From NCBI GenBank assembly GCA_026745465.1, contig JACYXH010000772.1, positions 6,686,885 through 6,750,884 of the forward strand: a stretch of 64,000 nt of DNA, given 5' to 3'. The translations under genes were made by a program, and so were the position numbers. Of the stretch, positions 1-43,521 are shown piece by piece; position 1 is the stretch's first letter, and each line of letters begins with the position of its first letter. The notes beneath the pieces are model-generated. The model did not search any database. It was not told the origin of the DNA and saw only the letters and a list, made by a program, of their open reading frames with translations. The stretch comes from Lota lota. Taxonomy: Eukaryota; Chordata; Actinopteri; Gadiformes; Lotidae.

Positions 1-454
1 TAGTAAAAGTATGATTAAAGTAATATGATTTTCAAATCAAACAAAATATCATGGTTGTGTTTTGTTTCTACTTATGGTAGTTTTGTCTAAAACTGTAACC
101 AGTAAACAGTAATTGCACTTTAAAACACCATTTTAATTATGTTAATGATTGGGAATTATAAAAGGTAATTTACCTGTATTGGAAATGGCAATGGCGATGG
201 CCAGTGTGAGGAAATGATCAATGTGTGTACTATCAAAAAGGTTGGTCCAGGGTTACTGCAGTGGAAGGATAGGATGTGCAGCCAGGCGGTTTGCTGACAG
301 AGACTAAGTTGAATTGTCTTGAAGTGAATTTTGTGTTTTTCTGCATGTGGGAAATCATGTCAAGATCCACTTTTTTGTAAAGAGCCCTTCATTATCACCT
401 TGGATTTAATCACAACAGTAACACAATCTGTTCTTTTCTCCATCTCTTAAAGCC
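1..454. other. 5' flank or 5' UTR intron of folr
   Basis: AT-rich DNA with no coding signal. The bases just before the folr start codon (pyrimidine-rich, ending in taaag) could be a 3' splice site, so an upstream non-coding exon may lie within or left of this stretch. No TATA box or other promoter element can be named with confidence. Confidence 0.5.
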
Positions 455-3529
<3,075 letters not shown>

Positions 3530-3911
3530 ATACAAATTGACAAAGACAAAGAAAGTTGTCATGCTACCTGCCTCGACATGGTCTCTGTTTGTTTATCTCT
3601 TCAATGGCATAACAAGTATTTATATCCGCTGATGTGTGGTATTGTAAAGTACAGACATTTTATTTTCTATATAGTGCTTCTAGTGTCATGTAGGTTTGTT
3701 CCTAACATGGGATCCAATTGAAGCAAATCAAGGACTCATGTCGAACGGGTACCATGACATTCCATATTTTAGTGTTAGCTCTCAAATCAAAAAGGTCTAC
3801 AGTGATTGGAGACAAACTAAATCTATAACTTGTTATTGCTTCTACTTTGTCCTATAGTCTTGCTTACAAAGTAATTGCTCTCCCATCCTTGTTCAGACAA
3901 CCATAATAATT

Positions 3912-3917
3912 AATAAA
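3912..3917 (+). terminator. Candidate folr poly(A) signal
   Basis: AATAAA 383 nt after the folr stop codon, in AT-rich sequence. A second AATAAA at 4119-4124 is an alternative. Which one is used cannot be decided from sequence. Confidence 0.4.
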
Positions 3918-4143
3918 TATAAATGAATACCATCAAATTATTTAACAGTTATCTTTACATTTTAATTTGAACAATAATGTATATGTATTTACAAGAAGAT
4001 ACTAAAAGATGGCATCCTGCTTTGTTTCTGGTGGACTCCTTTTGCTGTTTGATGCAGCTATATTTTGAATAAGATTCATAACTCATCACGTGCCTCACCG
4101 AAGATATCAATACACAAAAATAAAAAATACATGAATGTTTCAG

Positions 4144-4419
4144 CTAAAACCGGTTTGATGTGTTCTCCATTATGTCAGTGAGGAAAGGCAACACATGGGC
4201 TTCTGGGATGGGGAAGCTCTCCAGCATGTTCTGACCAGGGATCAGCCTAGGAACCACTTTTTGAAATATGTAGCTATCGAAGGAAATTAAATATATAAGT
4301 GCTGCTGTATAGTCAAGGATGAAATGGCAGTTTATTTCTATATTGGGCCTGAGTTGATCACAGATCACAGCGTTCCACGGCGGGTCACTCTGGGACAACC
4401 GCCGCTTAGATGGCTCCAC
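4144..4419 (-). other. Unrecognised minus-strand open frame, about 91 codons
   Basis: An open frame on the minus strand outside any low-complexity sequence. The predicted peptide has mixed composition (SQSDPPWNAVICDQLRP near the start, LIPGQNMLESFPIPEAH near the end), unlike the Thr/His or Cys/Val strings produced by the surrounding (CA)n DNA. It begins right beside the (GT)n block at 4440. I do not recognise the protein. It could be a terminal exon of an unknown minus-strand gene, an old coding fragment, or chance. Confidence 0.15.
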
Positions 4420-4438
4420 TGCTCCGTAATTATGGGGT

Positions 4439-4439
<1 letters not shown>

Positions 4440-4484
<45 letters not shown>

Positions 4485-4560
4485 TGTGTGTGTGTGTGTG
4501 TACGTGTACGTGTGTGTGCGTGTGTGTGCGTGTGTGTGTATGTGAGTGCGTGGTGTCATG
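4440..4560. repeat. Imperfect (GT)n microsatellite
   Basis: About 120 bp of GT units, with interruptions such as gagtg, tacgtg and tgcgtg that mark an older, degrading array. A short further GT run follows at about 4566-4581. Confidence 0.85.
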
Positions 4561-5589
4561 CGTGTTTGTGTGTGTGTGTGTCGTGGGATGCAACAGCCAT
4601 AAAGAGCAAGAGAGAGAGACAGTGAGAGAGAAATAAGAAACAGACGACGGAGGAAGAGATAGCTGTTTTGAGTCTGAGAAGCTGTAGGCCTGTGTTGAAG
4701 TAATGACGTGTGTGTCGATGTTCATTCTTTGTAAGTTGCATCGGTAATGGTCCTGAAAATGTCATTTTTTCTGTTTTGATTGGGTTAATTTAGGACCTTT
4801 GCGTCCCAAATATGATTTTAAAGAAAAAAAAAACAAGTAACTTATTTAAAAGCTGCAGTAATGCAAATGTGTGCAACATCTACCACATGGACAATATGTC
4901 GAAACACGTCCAGTTATAATGTGGTGTTTCATTCACTTTATTATGCATAATATTATGCAATATTTTGCAACATCCATGATACACACAGCGTGATTCCATA
5001 GCCATAAATAGCAAGGGTGACTGCAGTCCCTCTGGCTATAAATAACCAGCTTCTATGAGGTCACACAGACACACGAACACACACGCGGGCATGAAATTAA
5101 ATGGTTAGAATTTAGGAATAAAAAAGGACGGAAACACAATTGATTTTTTATTTACTCTTAAGTAGAATGCAAAACCAATTTTACTTCTTAGAAACCTTCA
5201 AGTGGTATAAACATTAAAGGTAAAAAAAATGTGCAAGGGTATCAACCATATCAATTTTGATACAGAATTAAGTCTAAATTTGTGTCAGAAAACAGTTTAC
5301 ATAAACATAATTATTATATAACTATATAGTATTGTAGGCCTAGTGTGGCCTAATACTGTACATGTAGAACTGTAATGTCATCTAGGTTGTCGTGATTAGT
5401 TCTAAGAGTATTTAAGATCCCCACTGAACTGAAAGTTCATTATGCGTTTACATTTTTATGTTATGGTCCTAATGAACATAAACCTTGTTGTAATATTGGG
5501 AAAAAAATGCACGGTCAGCATAGGTTGCGGCAAAACTTTTAAACTGTCCTTTTGCACCCATTGCATTTTCTTCTACACTCCGGGGCAGA

Positions 5590-6014
5590 GGCTTAGGTCT
5601 CTCTGTCTGTGTCTGTGTTAGGGAGGTATGGTATGGGTTGGCAATTCAAAGTCTTCCTTGTGTCAGCCGACAGACCGGAGGAAGCAGTCGAAGCATGTTC
5701 TCGTCCCTCCTTGGATAGACCAACCCGCCCTCCCTCTCTCCCACTCTCCCCTCTCTGGCTATCCCTTTCCAGCGTGGATTTTTACATACGCTACTTTCAG
5801 TGCGACTAGGAAGCGCGAGAGGCTGCGAGCCTTTTCAGGAATTGAACCCCAGGAACAGCGCGACAGTATCAAACTACACGTTTAAGCACCGTCGCGGTCT
5901 CCGTACTATCTTCATAGGAAAACTTTTCTCCCCGGTTTCAAGGGATTCTGGCACTCTGGAGGTTTGGATAACTCTGGAAGCGACCGAGTCGAGCCGGGTT
6001 GAAGGGCTGTGGCC
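5590..6014 (+). promoter_or_regulatory. inppl1: inppl1 promoter / 5' UTR region
   Basis: GC content and CpG frequency rise sharply from about 5690, compared with the AT-rich DNA to the left, and stay high through exon 1. No TATA box is visible, which fits a CpG-type promoter of a broadly expressed gene. The start codon at 6015 sits in a near-ideal Kozak context (GTGGCCATGG). The transcription start cannot be placed. Confidence 0.45.
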
Positions 6015-30695
<24,681 letters not shown>

Positions 30696-32680
30696 GATGA
30701 AGCCTCATCCAACAGGGGACTCACATCCATCTGGTAACAGCCAGGTCTCAAACTGGGGCAAAATGCCAGCTCACAGAACTAGAGTGAACTGGACTGATCT
30801 GGACTGTGTGTCAACGTATGCCAGGCAATTGCACTTCATTTCTGTTTTGTTAAGTGAACACGTGTTAAACCAACGCCATGTCCCCATCCGCCATGCTGTC
30901 ATAACCAGCCCCTATTAGACAGGGGCGGGGCTACGAGTGTCATGGATTTTGGACCATTCACAGATGGCGAGAGGCTGCAGACTTGAATCTCACTACATCT
31001 TACCCGACCCCCAACCCTCTCTCTCCCCAACGCTCAGCCTTACCTGCTGGAGTTATACCCTGTGTGCTGAGGTTTATCCTGAGAAACGTAGCCTACCTCC
31101 TAGGATATGTGTGTTGAATCCAGTTGTGACGTTCAAGACCTTCAACCTGAGCGCAGCCATGAGCGAAGAGTTTGTCATCGGCATCTGAGGAAGAAAAAAA
31201 CAAAACATTGTGTAACCCTGAATCTAAAACCCCATCAAACCCCCCTTCACCCACCCACACCCCCACTGAAGACCCTGAGTTTAGGACGTTGAGGACTCTG
31301 GATGATGCCAGCAGCACAGACCTGAGGGTAACCAGAAGCCAGGCCTGCTCCCAGCCTCCCTGGCAGGGCTAAGCCTAAAACTGGCCCTGATCCTGGCCAA
31401 GACTGAGGAGGGCCTGAGCCTCCTACACAGCTAGAGCTACTGAAAATGATACCTTTTGATCCCGTTATTCAGATAGTGGAAATTAATATCCATTTTTATA
31501 TATTAATTCATGCATGTATTAATGGCCCAAAGTATTTTTTGTTTTGTTTTGGTTCAGTTTTTTTAAGATAAAGGGATTATTATTGAGCAAGCAAACCAAA
31601 CCATAACTGTGAGAGCAATTTATGTGCTGACCTATCTGCTTAAAGTCAAACACATTTCTTTTCACACACCAATAGGTTCCTCAGAAATCAAATAATTGTA
31701 TTTGGCCAGAGAGGAATTATTAATGTTCTTTACAATTTAAAGATCAGTATAATCTTGAATCTATTATTATTATTATAATTGCTGTTTAGGTCCATGTTGT
31801 GGAGTTCAAGGCTTTTTAAGTCACCTGTTAACAAACATTGAATTTAAGTAACATATATTTCAGGATTGGTTACACAAGTAAGGATATAAATGTTGTTGCA
31901 GTTGTTGGATTTGACCAACAGGTGGTGACACTATTCCAGAAATCACCGCAATAGAGGTCAACGTGGAACTAGAGGGAAATTAACACACAACCAAATTAAG
32001 TTAACGAAAAGGATTTGTACTTATTACTTTGCTGTTCGATTTTTTTGTTTCACATGAATATGCGTTGCTAGTTCAAAGTCTTTCTTCAAGACTAAATATC
32101 CTGCCATTTTTGCAATGTAACCAGAAGACTGAATAATAGATTGTGTTTTCAAGGGACATAATCCATAACTACTTGTTTCATCACAATTCTGTGACACTTT
32201 CTGTAAAATACACCCATAGTGTCAGAAATTCTTACCTTCCTTCAGTCATTTTGGAGCCACACACACAACCTATTACATTCATCAATCAAACCTTACTGGG
32301 GATAACTTTAGTTAAGTGATGTGCTTATTTGTTTGGAACACACATGTTTGACTTCCATTTTTAACAGATATTGAAAATGTTTTCTTCAACTTGACATCCA
32401 TTTGATCTGGCCATCCTCTGTAGCAATAGGCCTTTGTTTTGTGATTGCAATGCAGTTACGTTAAGTGCCTGTGTGTCATTGCATCTTAAGTTGCCATATA
32501 GAGAATATTTTTCCAATTGCTGTGTGTGTGTGTGTATTCAGTGTCTGTGTGTTCTGTTCTCCATCCATTTTCTACACCGAACTGTTATATATCCTTGCTT
32601 GTACTCTAGTTGTTTTAACTTAATGAAAGTGACTGTCATGTGACGTTATTTCTTTCCCAAATAAAAACTAATGTTTGCTT
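30696..32680 (+). other. inppl1: inppl1 3' UTR
   Basis: From the stop codon to just past the only clear AATAAA (32660-32665), about 2 kb. GC-rich at first, then AT-rich. The extent is inferred from the poly(A) signal only. Confidence 0.6.
32660..32665 (+). terminator. inppl1: Candidate inppl1 poly(A) signal
   Basis: AATAAA followed by TG/T-rich sequence. It is the first perfect hexamer I find after the inppl1 stop. Confidence 0.6.
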
Positions 32681-33017
32681 CATTTAAACATTACTTAAAT
32701 CTATTTGGTCTCTTAATTTATTTGATGCATTCCCTGTGTCTATTTATCGTGTTATTTTCCTGTTCCATGGTTAAACATTTTATTTCTTTAAAATACATTT
32801 TTAAGCATTAAAACATTAGGCCTATTAGCTATCTTTAATAGATAACAATGCACATTTCTCCAGGATTGCGTGTAATGTGTTGTAGGCCTATAGTGGATTT
32901 CTATGGAGGTGGTAGCCTAGAATCTGGCTATACACTAAACTCCACTACAAACCCCATCACTACTTCTAAGCCCATTTTAAAGAAGGACAGCAATTCAGTG
33001 CTTTCCCCACATGTATG

Positions 33018-33035
33018 CCCCCCCCCCCCCCCCCC
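33018..33035. repeat. C18 homopolymer
   Basis: Eighteen consecutive C, continued after one T by further C bases. Confidence 0.9.
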
Positions 33036-34421
33036 TCCCCCCCTACACAGCAATGGCGCATCGTCGCTTCAGTCTCTTTAGTGCCGGTCTTAGTGGTTTC
33101 ATGGTTTTGTGAAATTTGAATGTCTCGAGTTCTATTCTGACCCAATGTGTTGCTTTTACCAGTTTGGCTCTATCACTTCCGTTTGCATTCGGATTCATGG
33201 TTGCAAAGAATATAGGTTACCCTGTAAATCCAATCCGTGAGGTAAAATGTAGACAGGAAGAGTGCAGAGCCTGGATCCAGGATCCGGTGGTTCACTGGGT
33301 CAAAGGCTGCTTAAAGGTCCTGCAGAATGACAGAGGAGGAGGGTGTTTCTTGGCGCCACCTGCAGGGGAGGGGGGGGGGGGCACCAATTGGGCACCCACC
33401 CCCATATATATATTTGTATCATTAAAAAAATGAAAAAGATTAAATAAAATGCCTACCCTGTTTCCTCCAAATGTTAATAATGCCTTCATAATGGTGATTT
33501 GAGTTCTTCGCATTAAGGTACTGTACAATACGGGAATGGCTATGGCCCTATGTACGAGCAAGACTTCGAGACCTCAACACCTCCTCAAGCGGTAGGGAAA
33601 TGCTATTTTGTGGTATGTTGACCCTCCTAGGTTCAGTCTGTTGTAACTGTTTGATCATTGATAGAGGACCCTTTGGATCGACTGGTGGTCATGATGATGA
33701 TGACTCCTCCATTGAACCCTCCTTCCTTGACAGTGAAGACAACTTCCAGGCAAAGCTGTTTTAACTGTTGAGTGTTCTATTTGTTTGTACATCAAATCTA
33801 TCCAGAGTCCAGGACTGACACTGGGAGCTTAAGTGGACGGCAGACCAGGAGTGGAAGTCTAACGTATACGTTTGGCTGTTCATTGTCATATATGAAAGGA
33901 TAGTTGTGGAGTGTGTGTATATTGTGCGGTTTGCAGATAATGATACATGACACTGGTGCTCCGTGTTGCAATGCAGGAGATCTTTCCCTGAGTGTGTTTG
34001 GTGATGGCTGGTTTAACATGTGCACATTGATTACTCAATGTGCAACAGGTGTGCAGCACTCAGCCCTAGAGTCCAATCAGACTCGGGCCAGGTGAGGCTG
34101 CTTAAACCAGCCATCATGCACACACAATACACAATAACTAAACATCATAGCCTTAAACTTTACTATTTCAAACTTTTATACCTACTATTAACCATCCATA
34201 ATCTTGCACCAAAAGTGGAACTTTTACAAATGAGCTAAACCAAATGTCCCTTGGTCTCTCCCCTCTTACAAGGTTTCTCCTTTAGAACTCAAAGAATATA
34301 TTTAAAATGGAATGACTCAAATTAGACTTTCAGCTTGCTTGCTTTTTTATCTTTTAGAAATTTGTGTGACGTACCCTTTATGGAAGGGAGCTCAGTTTGC
34401 GGAGATCTATTTAACACAAGT

Positions 34422-34458
<37 letters not shown>

Positions 34459-35568
34459 AATAGTCTGTATAGGCCTGCTTTCAATGGTTGTTTAAAGACC
34501 AGCAGGCAGGTTGGCACCCCCATTTCATTGAAGGTATTTGTAATAAATTCAGTCAAAATAGAAATGGAAAAATTAAATATTGTCACAAAAGGAATCAACA
34601 TTGAGCAGTCTGAGTAGTGCTTCCATAATGTACATTTATTAGAATATGTAGGGTAGTGCTATATCTTCTCATTCACTAGAGCTCTCATCACTTCATCATT
34701 GAATGGAAATACTGGACATAAAGACAGGCGCTCAAATGAAATACATTTTTAGATCAACGTGGGGAAGAAAAAAATCTACCTATTTATATTACTAATTACA
34801 GGATTACCTTTCAAGTAACAAGGGGTCTGTGTAGCTGTTCAAAAAAGATCTGCATGTTGGTCAAAATAAAGTATTAATAAATACACTAGTTTGCATTTTA
34901 AGTACATATGCCGCTTTCCCTTCAACGTATCAAATTTCAGACCTGTCCCCATGACGACCAATAAAAGAAGAAACTAACGCAAGGCAATATTAACTACAAA
35001 CAATTGCTCTTTTGTTGGAGGACCGGCAACAGCAATACAAGGGAGTGTGGAACAACTGTCAGTTATTCTGTGTAATGACTGCTAAACATTAGTGAAGATG
35101 CCAAGAAACGTTGTTGTTTTTGACATATTACCCCTGTGTCAGCCGTTTTTGTGAAAAGAGAAATAGTGGATGATTGTTGGGTACTGTGTGCCAGGGGCTG
35201 CAAAGAAAATACAAAACATTATAATCCATGTGCCACCAAAATGAAACAGACAATGCAGTAATTGCACACCTATCATAAAACGCTATTCAAAGAACGGCAA
35301 TCAAATAGAGATATTATGGTTCAATGTGTTTTTTGGAAGATAAAACTCCTAAACCAAAATAAAGCAAAGCATCATAACAGACTGGTTTGAAACTACTCTG
35401 AGGGCAAGATGGTCAAACTGGGTTACCAGCCTTCTGTACAAGTCCCGTTAGGCTGTCAGGAATATGCAGCTCTGTCTGCAATTGGGAAAACACCATAGAG
35501 CTACCTTTCCGTAATCTATAGGTAAAAACGCAAAGTGGCTGACAACAATGGATTTAGTTTTGAAAACT

Positions 35569-35605
35569 GTGTGTGTTTGTGTGTGAGTGTGTGTGTGTGA
35601 GTGTG

Positions 35606-35690
<85 letters not shown>
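35569..35690. repeat. (GT)n microsatellite
   Basis: About 120 bp, imperfect on the left (ttg, gag, gcg variants) and perfect on the right. Confidence 0.93.
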
Positions 35691-35693
<3 letters not shown>

Positions 35694-35903
35694 TTGTACA
35701 TACTTCAACAGTTTTGATTAAAGTGCCCGCGGGAAATGGGTGGGTGGGACAGAGGGTGTGAGAGACCCATTAGGGATTGGGAAGAGAGATGATGAGGGAA
35801 AGAGAAGGATAAGGCAGAGAGGCGGTTGGGGATAAGGGAGAGGGAAAGAGAAGAAATGGAAGTGATGGGACAAGAGAGGATGAGAATGAGAGGAAAATAG
35901 ATT

Positions 35904-35939
<36 letters not shown>

Positions 35940-36322
35940 GGGTGTTTGTTTTGAGGGGGTGGGGAGGGGTGGGGGGTGACTTGGCCTTAATACAGTAAAG
36001 ACCAGGCGGATGGGAAGAAGACAGAAAGAAAGGAGGAAGAGGGGTTCGATGAGGGAGGAGTGTTTTCTGAACCTAATTGGATTTAGGAGTGGCCGTGTTG
36101 TGCCCGAGACAGGGTTTAGGGTACCCTGGTGGGGGTGGTTGGTGGGGGGGTCTCCTCCTGGGGTGTCTCACAGGGGCTTAGAGGAAGTGGTGTTCTGCTC
36201 GTAACAGTATACCTTTTGTCTCCTGATGGGGGTGGGCTTGTGTTTAGCTAGCTGCTTTACACTCTGAGCTCACTGCCATTCTCAGCTACTGTCACTCAGA
36301 ATTGGTGGGGAGGGGTCTGTGT

Positions 36323-36336
<14 letters not shown>

Positions 36337-36353
<17 letters not shown>

Positions 36354-36359
36354 GGGGGG
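36337..36359. repeat. G23 homopolymer
   Basis: Twenty-three consecutive G right after a (GT)n run. It is a strong candidate G-quadruplex-forming site and prone to sequencing length error. Confidence 0.9.
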
Positions 36360-37274
36360 TCTGACATATCCTAAGTGCGCTTTCTCCATAATGCACTGCA
36401 AACCATTCAACATCTTGATGTGGTAGAGAGACAGAGACAGAGAGCGCGCGTGCGAGAGAGAGAGAGAGAGAGACCCCAACAGCAGAGTGTACGAGTGTGG
36501 TTGTGTCTGCGTGTGCCATGTGCACACATGTATGCCTATCAACGTCAGAGTGAATAGAGGTTTGCATGTCCCAGGGCGGGATGCATTCATATCCTTTAAC
36601 ACACACACACTTCATGAGAGCTTTTTGTGGGGTTGCGTCAACGGGCCTGTACAGGAATTCTTTATACATTTTAAATAGAGGGGACCGCTCAGCGTCTCTC
36701 ATCAACGTATCATTTTTTCTTCTTCTTCAGAGGTCGAACCATCGATATTCATAGTAGACATAATTAGACATAATAACATATTTGTATCATTCAGTCTTCT
36801 GTGAGTAACAATGCACTGTTTCCATCACAAGAGGGGGAGGCGGGGGCTTATGTCCACTATAACTGGAGGGGTGGGAGTCTGGGGGTGGTGCATGACATGT
36901 GCACTGCATGTATAGAGAATTGTCGATCCCATTGTTAACGCAACAGATCAAACTCATCACCAATCTGGGATTTTCTTCAATCTCTGGGTCTTTTCAAGAA
37001 TTTCACAGCCTGTTGTTGTTGTTGCCGTTGTTGTTGTTGTTGTTGTTGTCAACCGAAAATCTGTTGCTGCAGGAAGCAGAAACCAGTGGCGTCACTGAAC
37101 TACAGCAGTATCTAACATTTGATTCAGGGGAGTCCTGTTGTAAGTGGGTTTCGCCCGTACCCAACCCTAACCCCAATCCACAAAACCTATACAAAATCTG
37201 TTTTTTTCCCCAACCAACCAACCAACCACAGAATGTCTCTGGCCCTATGTGTGTCTCGTGTGTCTCTGTGTGCT

Positions 37275-39754
<2,480 letters not shown>

Positions 39755-39763
39755 TTTATACAT

Positions 39764-40250
39764 TGAAGGTCAGCAAGTGACACCCACGATTATTTCAAAC
39801 CAGATGTGCACAATTTGAGAAATAAAATGGAAAGATTCGGCTAGGAAATGAACAGTGTGGGTTTTTTTGTTGTTGGGATATGCCGTTGTTTTTGAACGTT
39901 GTTCGAAATGTCTCTATTCCCAGCAACGTCTCCTGCAACTGCGCTCTGCTCGGCTTAAGTCAGTCCTTTCTTCTCCTTGTATTTTCTGAGACACAGTTGT
40001 TTTTCCTTTTGCTTGATACAATTATCCAGAAAATGCCCCCCCCCCGCCCTATTTCAGTTTTAAGCGTCTTGCTTGTGGGTTGTTGTTTTCATGCTTTCTT
40101 CGAGTCCAGGTTATTCTCTGTGTGTGTGTGTCCGTGTCTCTCCTGCTCCTGTTTGACAGCGCACTGTGCTGCTGCCCGTGCGGCGTTTATAATAAACTTG
40201 GTAGAGCGCGAGACAATAGCGAGGCGGTGGTCTTTTTCCATGACAATGCC
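39764..40250 (-). promoter_or_regulatory. phox2a: phox2a 5' UTR / proximal promoter
   Basis: Sequence directly upstream of the phox2a start. On the minus strand a TATA-like TATAAAC lies at 40185-40191, and GC-rich, CpG-containing DNA continues to about 40350. If that box is used, the 5' UTR would be about 400 nt. This is inferred from sequence only. Confidence 0.35.
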
Positions 40251-41261
40251 TCGAGAGTCTATTGGGGGGCACAGCCAGTGATCGCTGACACGGACGGCCC
40301 CCTCACAACGCGCGCACCACTGCCCATGCGCTCTGAGGCTGTAGCCTGCATCGCCACAATCGAAGCGCAGGTATAGCCTATAGCTTATGTTGGCCAATGA
40401 CTTGAGATACCTTGAGGTATTTTGTATATAGGCTTATTTTTTCTCGCATGTTATTTGTTGTGCTAGGTATAACCCTGTAAACGTATAGATATTATAATTA
40501 GATGGTGCAGGGCGTAGCCAAGTGATGCTCGACTGCGTAATACCCACTGTCGCCCTAGCGTTACAACGTTATAACGTGGTTTTAATTGTAGGCCTTATTG
40601 TTGTTTATAAGGTTTTGTTTTACTTCTATTTATTTATTTGAAGATCAAATGTGACAGGATGTTCTCACAAGTAACATCTTGTCCAAACGGGTTGGTTAAA
40701 TACGCCACACGCAAACCACAGAGACGTGTTCATGTGAGGTGGGTTCTAGCTCCCGGTAGGATTCCTGAGATTAAAAGCTTGATTTGTTGATTCCTATCTA
40801 TTTTATGAAGATGTCACCCAAGTGAGCGTCAGTTTGATGTAAGACCAGAGAGAGAAGACTGCGGGCTGCTGCTGCGAGAAGCACCTCGGACAAGTGGCGA
40901 CTGCGACTGACTAACCATAAATGCATTGACGCCACATAAATTGGTTTAAGTTTATTGTGCTGTGTCAAACGATGTGATAAGTCATATTCCACACGGCCCA
41001 CAAAACACTCATGGCTTGAAAACACGCAGGAACGAGCAGGGCATTTATAGGGAACCCATCATTGCTCAAGTCTCCAGTTGGGGTATTTAACTTCACAGTT
41101 GCTTTGCCGGATATTCGATCTTGGACCCATTTTTATGGAATTAAAATGCTTTTTGTTACCGAATAAATCCCACTAAATAATGTAATCTACAAAATAAAAT
41201 TATCGTGTATACGCACAAACGGTAAATTGATTACGTTTGTAGGGCCTTACCACGCACGCAC

Positions 41262-41263
<2 letters not shown>

Positions 41264-41320
<57 letters not shown>
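41264..41320. repeat. (GT)n microsatellite
   Basis: A 57-bp perfect GT run preceded by acgcacgcacgc, in the region upstream of phox2a. Confidence 0.93.
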
Positions 41321-41321
<1 letters not shown>

Positions 41322-43521
41322 ATGTGCAAATGAACAATACATTAATGGGGTTTAAAATGTGCACTCTTGGCTTGGACACCCCAGTGGCTATACGCTCCTT
41401 AATGCCATTATGCCACCACACAAACTCACGCGCGAGCACAGATTCACAACCATGGGGATCTGTATCACTTAAATTTATATGGCAGTTGAATAAAAAACTG
41501 TTATCGATCAAATTAAAATTGTAGGCTTGTTTTAAAATGAGTGCATTTGGCCCGATTTGTTCACAACTGTTAGGCCCTTTTGCTCATCACATTTTATATT
41601 ATTATTGATCATGTTATTTATCATTTATATTCGATCATGTTTATATTAAGTGCGTATTTATGCTTTAGCTCGAAATTGGATCAGAAGACGAGCCAAATTA
41701 TAGCTATTCTAATTCTGTTTGTGTGTTATACGTGTCTATTCCTTCATGCTGCCACAATGCCCTATTGTTAATTGATAAACAATTAGCCTATCACAATTCC
41801 AATATGATCATGTACCCGTGCCTCGCGCATGCTTTAGCAAAGGCCCGCAGTCGAATCATTCCCGGGGTGTTTTTATGGAATGCACGTGAGATCAAACTAA
41901 AATGTTTCCTGGTCCTGCTGCGCGCTACTGCTCAACATTCCTCTCATACAATAAGCATATCTGAAAGCTGCACCGTCTGTTGGATAGCTCGTCCCGTCTG
42001 ATCGGGTTCAGAGGTGAGTTTACCAAAAAAGTTAAACAGTTTCAAAGTTTAAAAAAACTGCCCAGCCCGATCCTTGTTTCTGCTTCCCAAAAGAGCAGCA
42101 GCGACCCCAACCCTCTTCGGTGGTTACTTAATCCCTTCAAAGGGTGGTCGTCTTCTCCCCAAGCCCCTAATCCGTTCTCCGACGCTGGGGGACCATAGGG
42201 AAGGGTTTAACTTTGGACTTTTGAATTCATGGGCGATTTAACGGAAACAGTAACGAAGATCATTTAGATTCATGACGTCTGAGTCAACAGAACGAAGGAC
42301 AATGGTCACAAGAGGATCCTCGAGATCCCTAAGAGCGACCCTATGAGGGATCAAGCCGGAGGTTTGGGGGTTTTGAGAAAATGTGAACCTCATGAGGAGC
42401 CTAAAACACAATTTTACAACTGCATAGACCGAATGTGCATCAAGTTTAACACTCGTGGTCTTTATGCCCAGTGTTTATCGACTTTAATTTAAATAAAATG
42501 AAAGCCATATTTTCGGAGGATTATTGTTAAGTTATAATATTGTCTCGGTGAGATATAAAATTACTTATGTGAAAACGGAGAAACAATTAAGTGTCCTTTT
42601 TTTTGCCATGTTATCAGAAAGCATCTAATTTCAAAGAACGAGAAGCTATGATAAAATAATTGAATTCCCAGGAATCACCTTCTGTGCTCCGGCTGTCCCC
42701 CCTTGACGATAATTATTTCGGAAGGTCGTCTTCCAGTTCCAGGGGATTGAAGACTGACCACCTCCATTACACTCTCTTGGCAAAGAGGCGCTCTGGGGGT
42801 CGTATGGAGAGGAGTGATGCAGGGTGAATGCAGATTGCCCTAAAATAATGCATGGGTGTGATTGAAAGATATGGATGGGAACGGCTGGATGGATACATGA
42901 CGGATAATGGATACAGGTAAGAGAAGGATGTAGTCATTTGGGACCAAGGGACCAAAATATATATATATATATATATATATAATAGGGCAGTGACAACATT
43001 CTGGTTTAAAGAAAAGCCACGCGGGAGGCCCAACCAGTTTATGTCCTATGGCACGCGGTGGTGGTCTGAAGAGCAAGAGGAGCTGTCAATCAAATGGGAG
43101 CCTGGAAAGATCCATCACGCGCTTCGAATCGTGAAAGAATAGAGCACGCCATGTCGCACCCAAGTCATGTAGGCCCTATTGATGGCCTGGGTTGTGTACT
43201 GGTCTCAATGTGAAATTAACCACATTTACACTGCATTTAACAAGTGACGTACAATCATTTAATCGATAAAATGATAATGTATTACATTAGTTATTTTCAG
43301 CGTTTAGTAAAAAAGTAACACAACGGAAAAAATATAACCTTTGGTGTTTGGCTGTTGAAAGAGTGTGTACAAATAATAATACATAATTAATAATAGTAAA
43401 CTGATTCACACCTGCCAAAACACTAATAATAAAAAATATTAAAGTATATAGGCCTATATGCTTATGTATAATTCGTCTATAGGCCCATTTTTATGCATAA
43501 TCCGTCTATAAATTGTTAGGT

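Larger units (their letters stand above)
3530..5589. other. folr 3' UTR and folr-inppl1 intergenic region
   Basis: About 2 kb between the folr stop and the inppl1 promoter region. Two AATAAA hexamers (3912-3917 and 4119-4124) are candidate folr poly(A) signals. The stretch also holds a long (GT)n block and a minus-strand open frame (4144-4419), both listed separately. Otherwise it is AT-rich with no recognisable gene. Confidence 0.5.
32681..37274. other. Intergenic region between convergent inppl1 and phox2a
   Basis: About 4.6 kb separating the 3' ends of inppl1 (+) and phox2a (-); part must be phox2a 3' UTR. It contains C18, (AT)n (about 34423-34456), a long (GT)n, GA-rich tracts (about 35740-36060) and a G23 run. 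A TTTATT at 34634-34639 (AATAAA on the minus strand) is a distant candidate phox2a poly(A) signal. No protein-coding gene is visible. Confidence 0.6.

Noticed and set aside
33240-33360. Possible repeat or coding fragment (ggtcaaaggctgcttaaagg)
   Set aside because: The phrase looks vaguely like a dispersed teleost sequence, but I could not support any family or frame.
39880-40281. 133-aa plus-strand frame upstream of phox2a
   Set aside because: Leu/Cys/Ser-rich without domain features, and antisense to the presumed phox2a 5' UTR; more likely promoter DNA than a gene.
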